From NCBI GenBank assembly GCA_002104935.1, contig MCGT01000001.1, positions 682,001-746,000 on the forward strand: a stretch of DNA of 64,000 bases, read 5' to 3'. The notes under the pieces were generated by a model that worked only from the letters and a program-made list of their open reading frames with translations, ran no database searches and was not told the origin of the DNA. Made by a program: the position numbers and the translations under genes. This DNA is from Hesseltinella vesiculosa. Its lineage: Eukaryota > Mucoromycota > Mucoromycetes > Mucorales > Cunninghamellaceae. The stretch's first letter is position 1. Each line of letters begins with the position of its first letter. This document shows positions 62,585 to 64,000 of the stretch, in pieces.

Positions 62585-64000
62585 TTAAGTTGAAGACGCT
62601 TGGGCTTGCTGGGCTTTCTTCTGCTGGGTCATAAAGGCCTGCGCAACGGTACTGATGTCCAAGGGCTTGTCAGATTGCGCATTGGACGTGCTGCGCAGAC
62701 GGTTCATGGCACGGACGGCACGGACAGCACTCTTGAATTTGTGACGAGCATTGAAGTTTTCGCGCACGGTGTCGAGAATGTCCACATCCATGGCATCGTT
62801 GCCTGTCATCCACTTGTTCTTGAGCGCCTCGCTGGCCGTCAACCGGTTTTCGGGGTCAAGTGTCAAGCAGCTGCGGATAAAGTCCTTTGCATCCTGCGAC
62901 ACGTTGCGCCAATACCGTTCGTGGAATTCGTATCGGGCATGTGTGATCTCATCTGTCAATTCGGCTTGGTCCTCGGCTTGGAAGGGCTGGTAACCACACA
63001 ACCTATGAACAACAAGGGTCAGGAATGCCACTTTCCACATGACTCCTTACAATGTATAGGTGATCACGCCCACCGCCCACATATCCACAGGAGCACCATA
63101 TTTCTTTCGCAACAACACTTCAGGAGCTAAGGAAAGAAGTGAGTGTTCCGCCAGTCCAAAGCATCCAATCTTTACCAACATAGCCAGGCGACCCGCACAC
63201 AGAATCCAGCGTGGCCGTCGAGGCGTCCGACTTGGCAATGCCAAAATCACAAATGACGAGATCATCAGAATCACGTGATTTGAACAAGAGATTTTCAGGC
63301 TTCAAGTCTAAAAAGGTAGAGGAGTACAAAGGGAAATGAGAAGAATGCCAAAATTGGGCTGTGCCTTTTTTTTTTTTTTTTTTACCTCGGTGAACCACCC
63401 CATGTGAGTGCAGGTACTCAATGCCTGTCAATACCGATTTCATGACCACCACAGCGTCCTTTTCTGTAAATTTGCCTCGCTCAAAGAGTCGTTCAAACAA
63501 TTCACCACCCGTAGCCCTATTAAAAAAAAATAACAAGGTCAGTGTCACTTGTTTTTAGCTGCCGATCATTTCGATCGCACAAGAAAAAAGAGCTTACAAT
63601 TCAAACACCAGATAAAACTTGTCTCTATTAAAAAAAAAATACCAAGCCAAATAAAGTTAGGGTTACCTAGTTTGGGCAATCGCATCCTTTACCTGGATTC
63701 AAACCAATCATAAAAACCAATTACGTTTGGGTGGTCCAGGTTTTGCAAAACCTTCATTTCGTCAAACACCATGTCGAAATGGCCTTTGACTGTCTTTTTA
63801 GGAATGACCTTGATCGCCACTGGCTTGTTGTCAAAAATCCGAATGGCCCGACGCACAGAACCAAACGTACCGCTACCTAGAAAGCCACAAGAAAGATCAG
63901 CAAGAAAGACATCAGCAACAACCAGCCATGCGTCGAGTGTCCTTGCCTAGCTCTTCTTGGAATTCATATTTCTGTTTCTTGTCATAAGATTCTGGCTGTT
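62585..64000 (-). CDS. Ca2+/calmodulin-dependent protein kinase (CaMK1-like), 5' end outside window
   Basis: Minus-strand gene whose start lies right of 64000. It opens in the window with KKQKYEFQEELGSGTFGS (glycine loop), then NKPVAIKVIPKK (Lys), [43 protein letters not shown] and SPGYVAPEVLLRKKYGAPVD. The C-terminus has QDAKDFIRSCLTLDPENRLT and HKFKSAVRAVRAMNRLR, a basic amphipathic helix that fits a calmodulin-binding and autoinhibitory segment. It ends QQAQASST. Fungal CMK kinases answer calcium signals. The intron 63877-63946 has a GC donor (CTAG|GCAAGG). Confidence 0.92.

Overview
The window is eukaryotic nuclear DNA from a fungus. Genes are compact and often only a few hundred bases apart. 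Most carry several short introns (about 45-130 bases), and introns and spacers are full of long A or T runs. The gene set (Pcl-type cyclin, Cdk5/Pho85-like kinase, Ssb-type Hsp70, Kre9-like wall protein, Gap1-like RasGAP, GRIP golgin, FUSC-type membrane protein) is fungal. Animal-like members (RCK/MAK-type kinase, ABCD4-like ABC half transporter) and the intron density suggest an early-diverging lineage, most likely Mucoromycota. That placement is inference; no marker was compared.

Layout: 1.9-2.6 kb C2H2 zinc-finger protein; 3.2-4.9 RBBP5/Swd1 (COMPASS); 5.2-6.0 Pcl-like cyclin; 6.5-7.2 ORMDL; 7.6-8.8 L-2-hydroxyglutarate dehydrogenase-like; 9.6-11.2 Cdk5/Pho85-like kinase; 11.4-12.2 ankyrin protein; 13.0-14.9 RCK-family kinase; 15.4-18.3 mRNA guanylyltransferase-like protein without the catalytic motif; 18.5-20.1 SANT-like protein; 20.9-21.8 Mrt4; 22.8-25.0 GRIP golgin; 25.2-26.2 ricin-B-type lectin-fold protein; 28.3-30.5 Ssb-type Hsp70; 31.1-31.7 SmE; 31.9-34.1 ABCD4-like transporter; 34.3-36.3 divergent poly(A) polymerase; 37.8-38.5 Kre9/Knh1-like GPI protein; 40.0-44.0 a Mutator-like transposon; 44.5-48.3 FUSC membrane protein; 48.7-49.6 AlkB-like dioxygenase; 50.3-51.9 saccharopine-dehydrogenase-like oxidoreductase; 52.3-53.8 Psr/SCP-like phosphatase; 54.2-57.1 RasGAP; 57.9-58.6 GMF; 58.6-60.4 Usp39/Sad1; 60.8-62.4 FHA-forkhead factor; 62.6 to the right edge CaMK (5' end outside). 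No tRNA, rRNA or CRISPR array was seen.

Most genes are single-copy housekeeping functions: chromatin (RBBP5), pre-mRNA splicing (SmE, Usp39), ribosome assembly and folding (Mrt4, Ssb), sphingolipid control (ORMDL), Golgi tethering, actin (GMF) and Ras or kinase signalling. They are not an operon-like pathway. Two sit as divergent or unusual paralogues of mRNA end-processing enzymes: a capping-enzyme homologue whose lysine motif is gone, and a poly(A) polymerase of unusual sequence.

The most notable signals are: (1) the predicted capping pseudoenzyme; (2) a previously unassigned dispersed repeat family (about four copies, two forming a fold-back pair) whose copies share one conserved peptide frame; (3) a full-length Mutator-like element with about 207 bp terminal inverted repeats and a perfect 9 bp target duplication, a likely one-base frame break and a (GA)50 tract in an intron; (4) at least five GC-AG introns supported by reading frame. 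Splice models were built by hand from frame continuity and GT/GC-AG borders; where exon sums were checked (RBBP5, ORMDL, Pcl cyclin, L2HGDH-like, CDK, ankyrin, capping-like, Mrt4, golgin, Hsp70, SmE, AlkB, GMF, forkhead) they were divisible by three.
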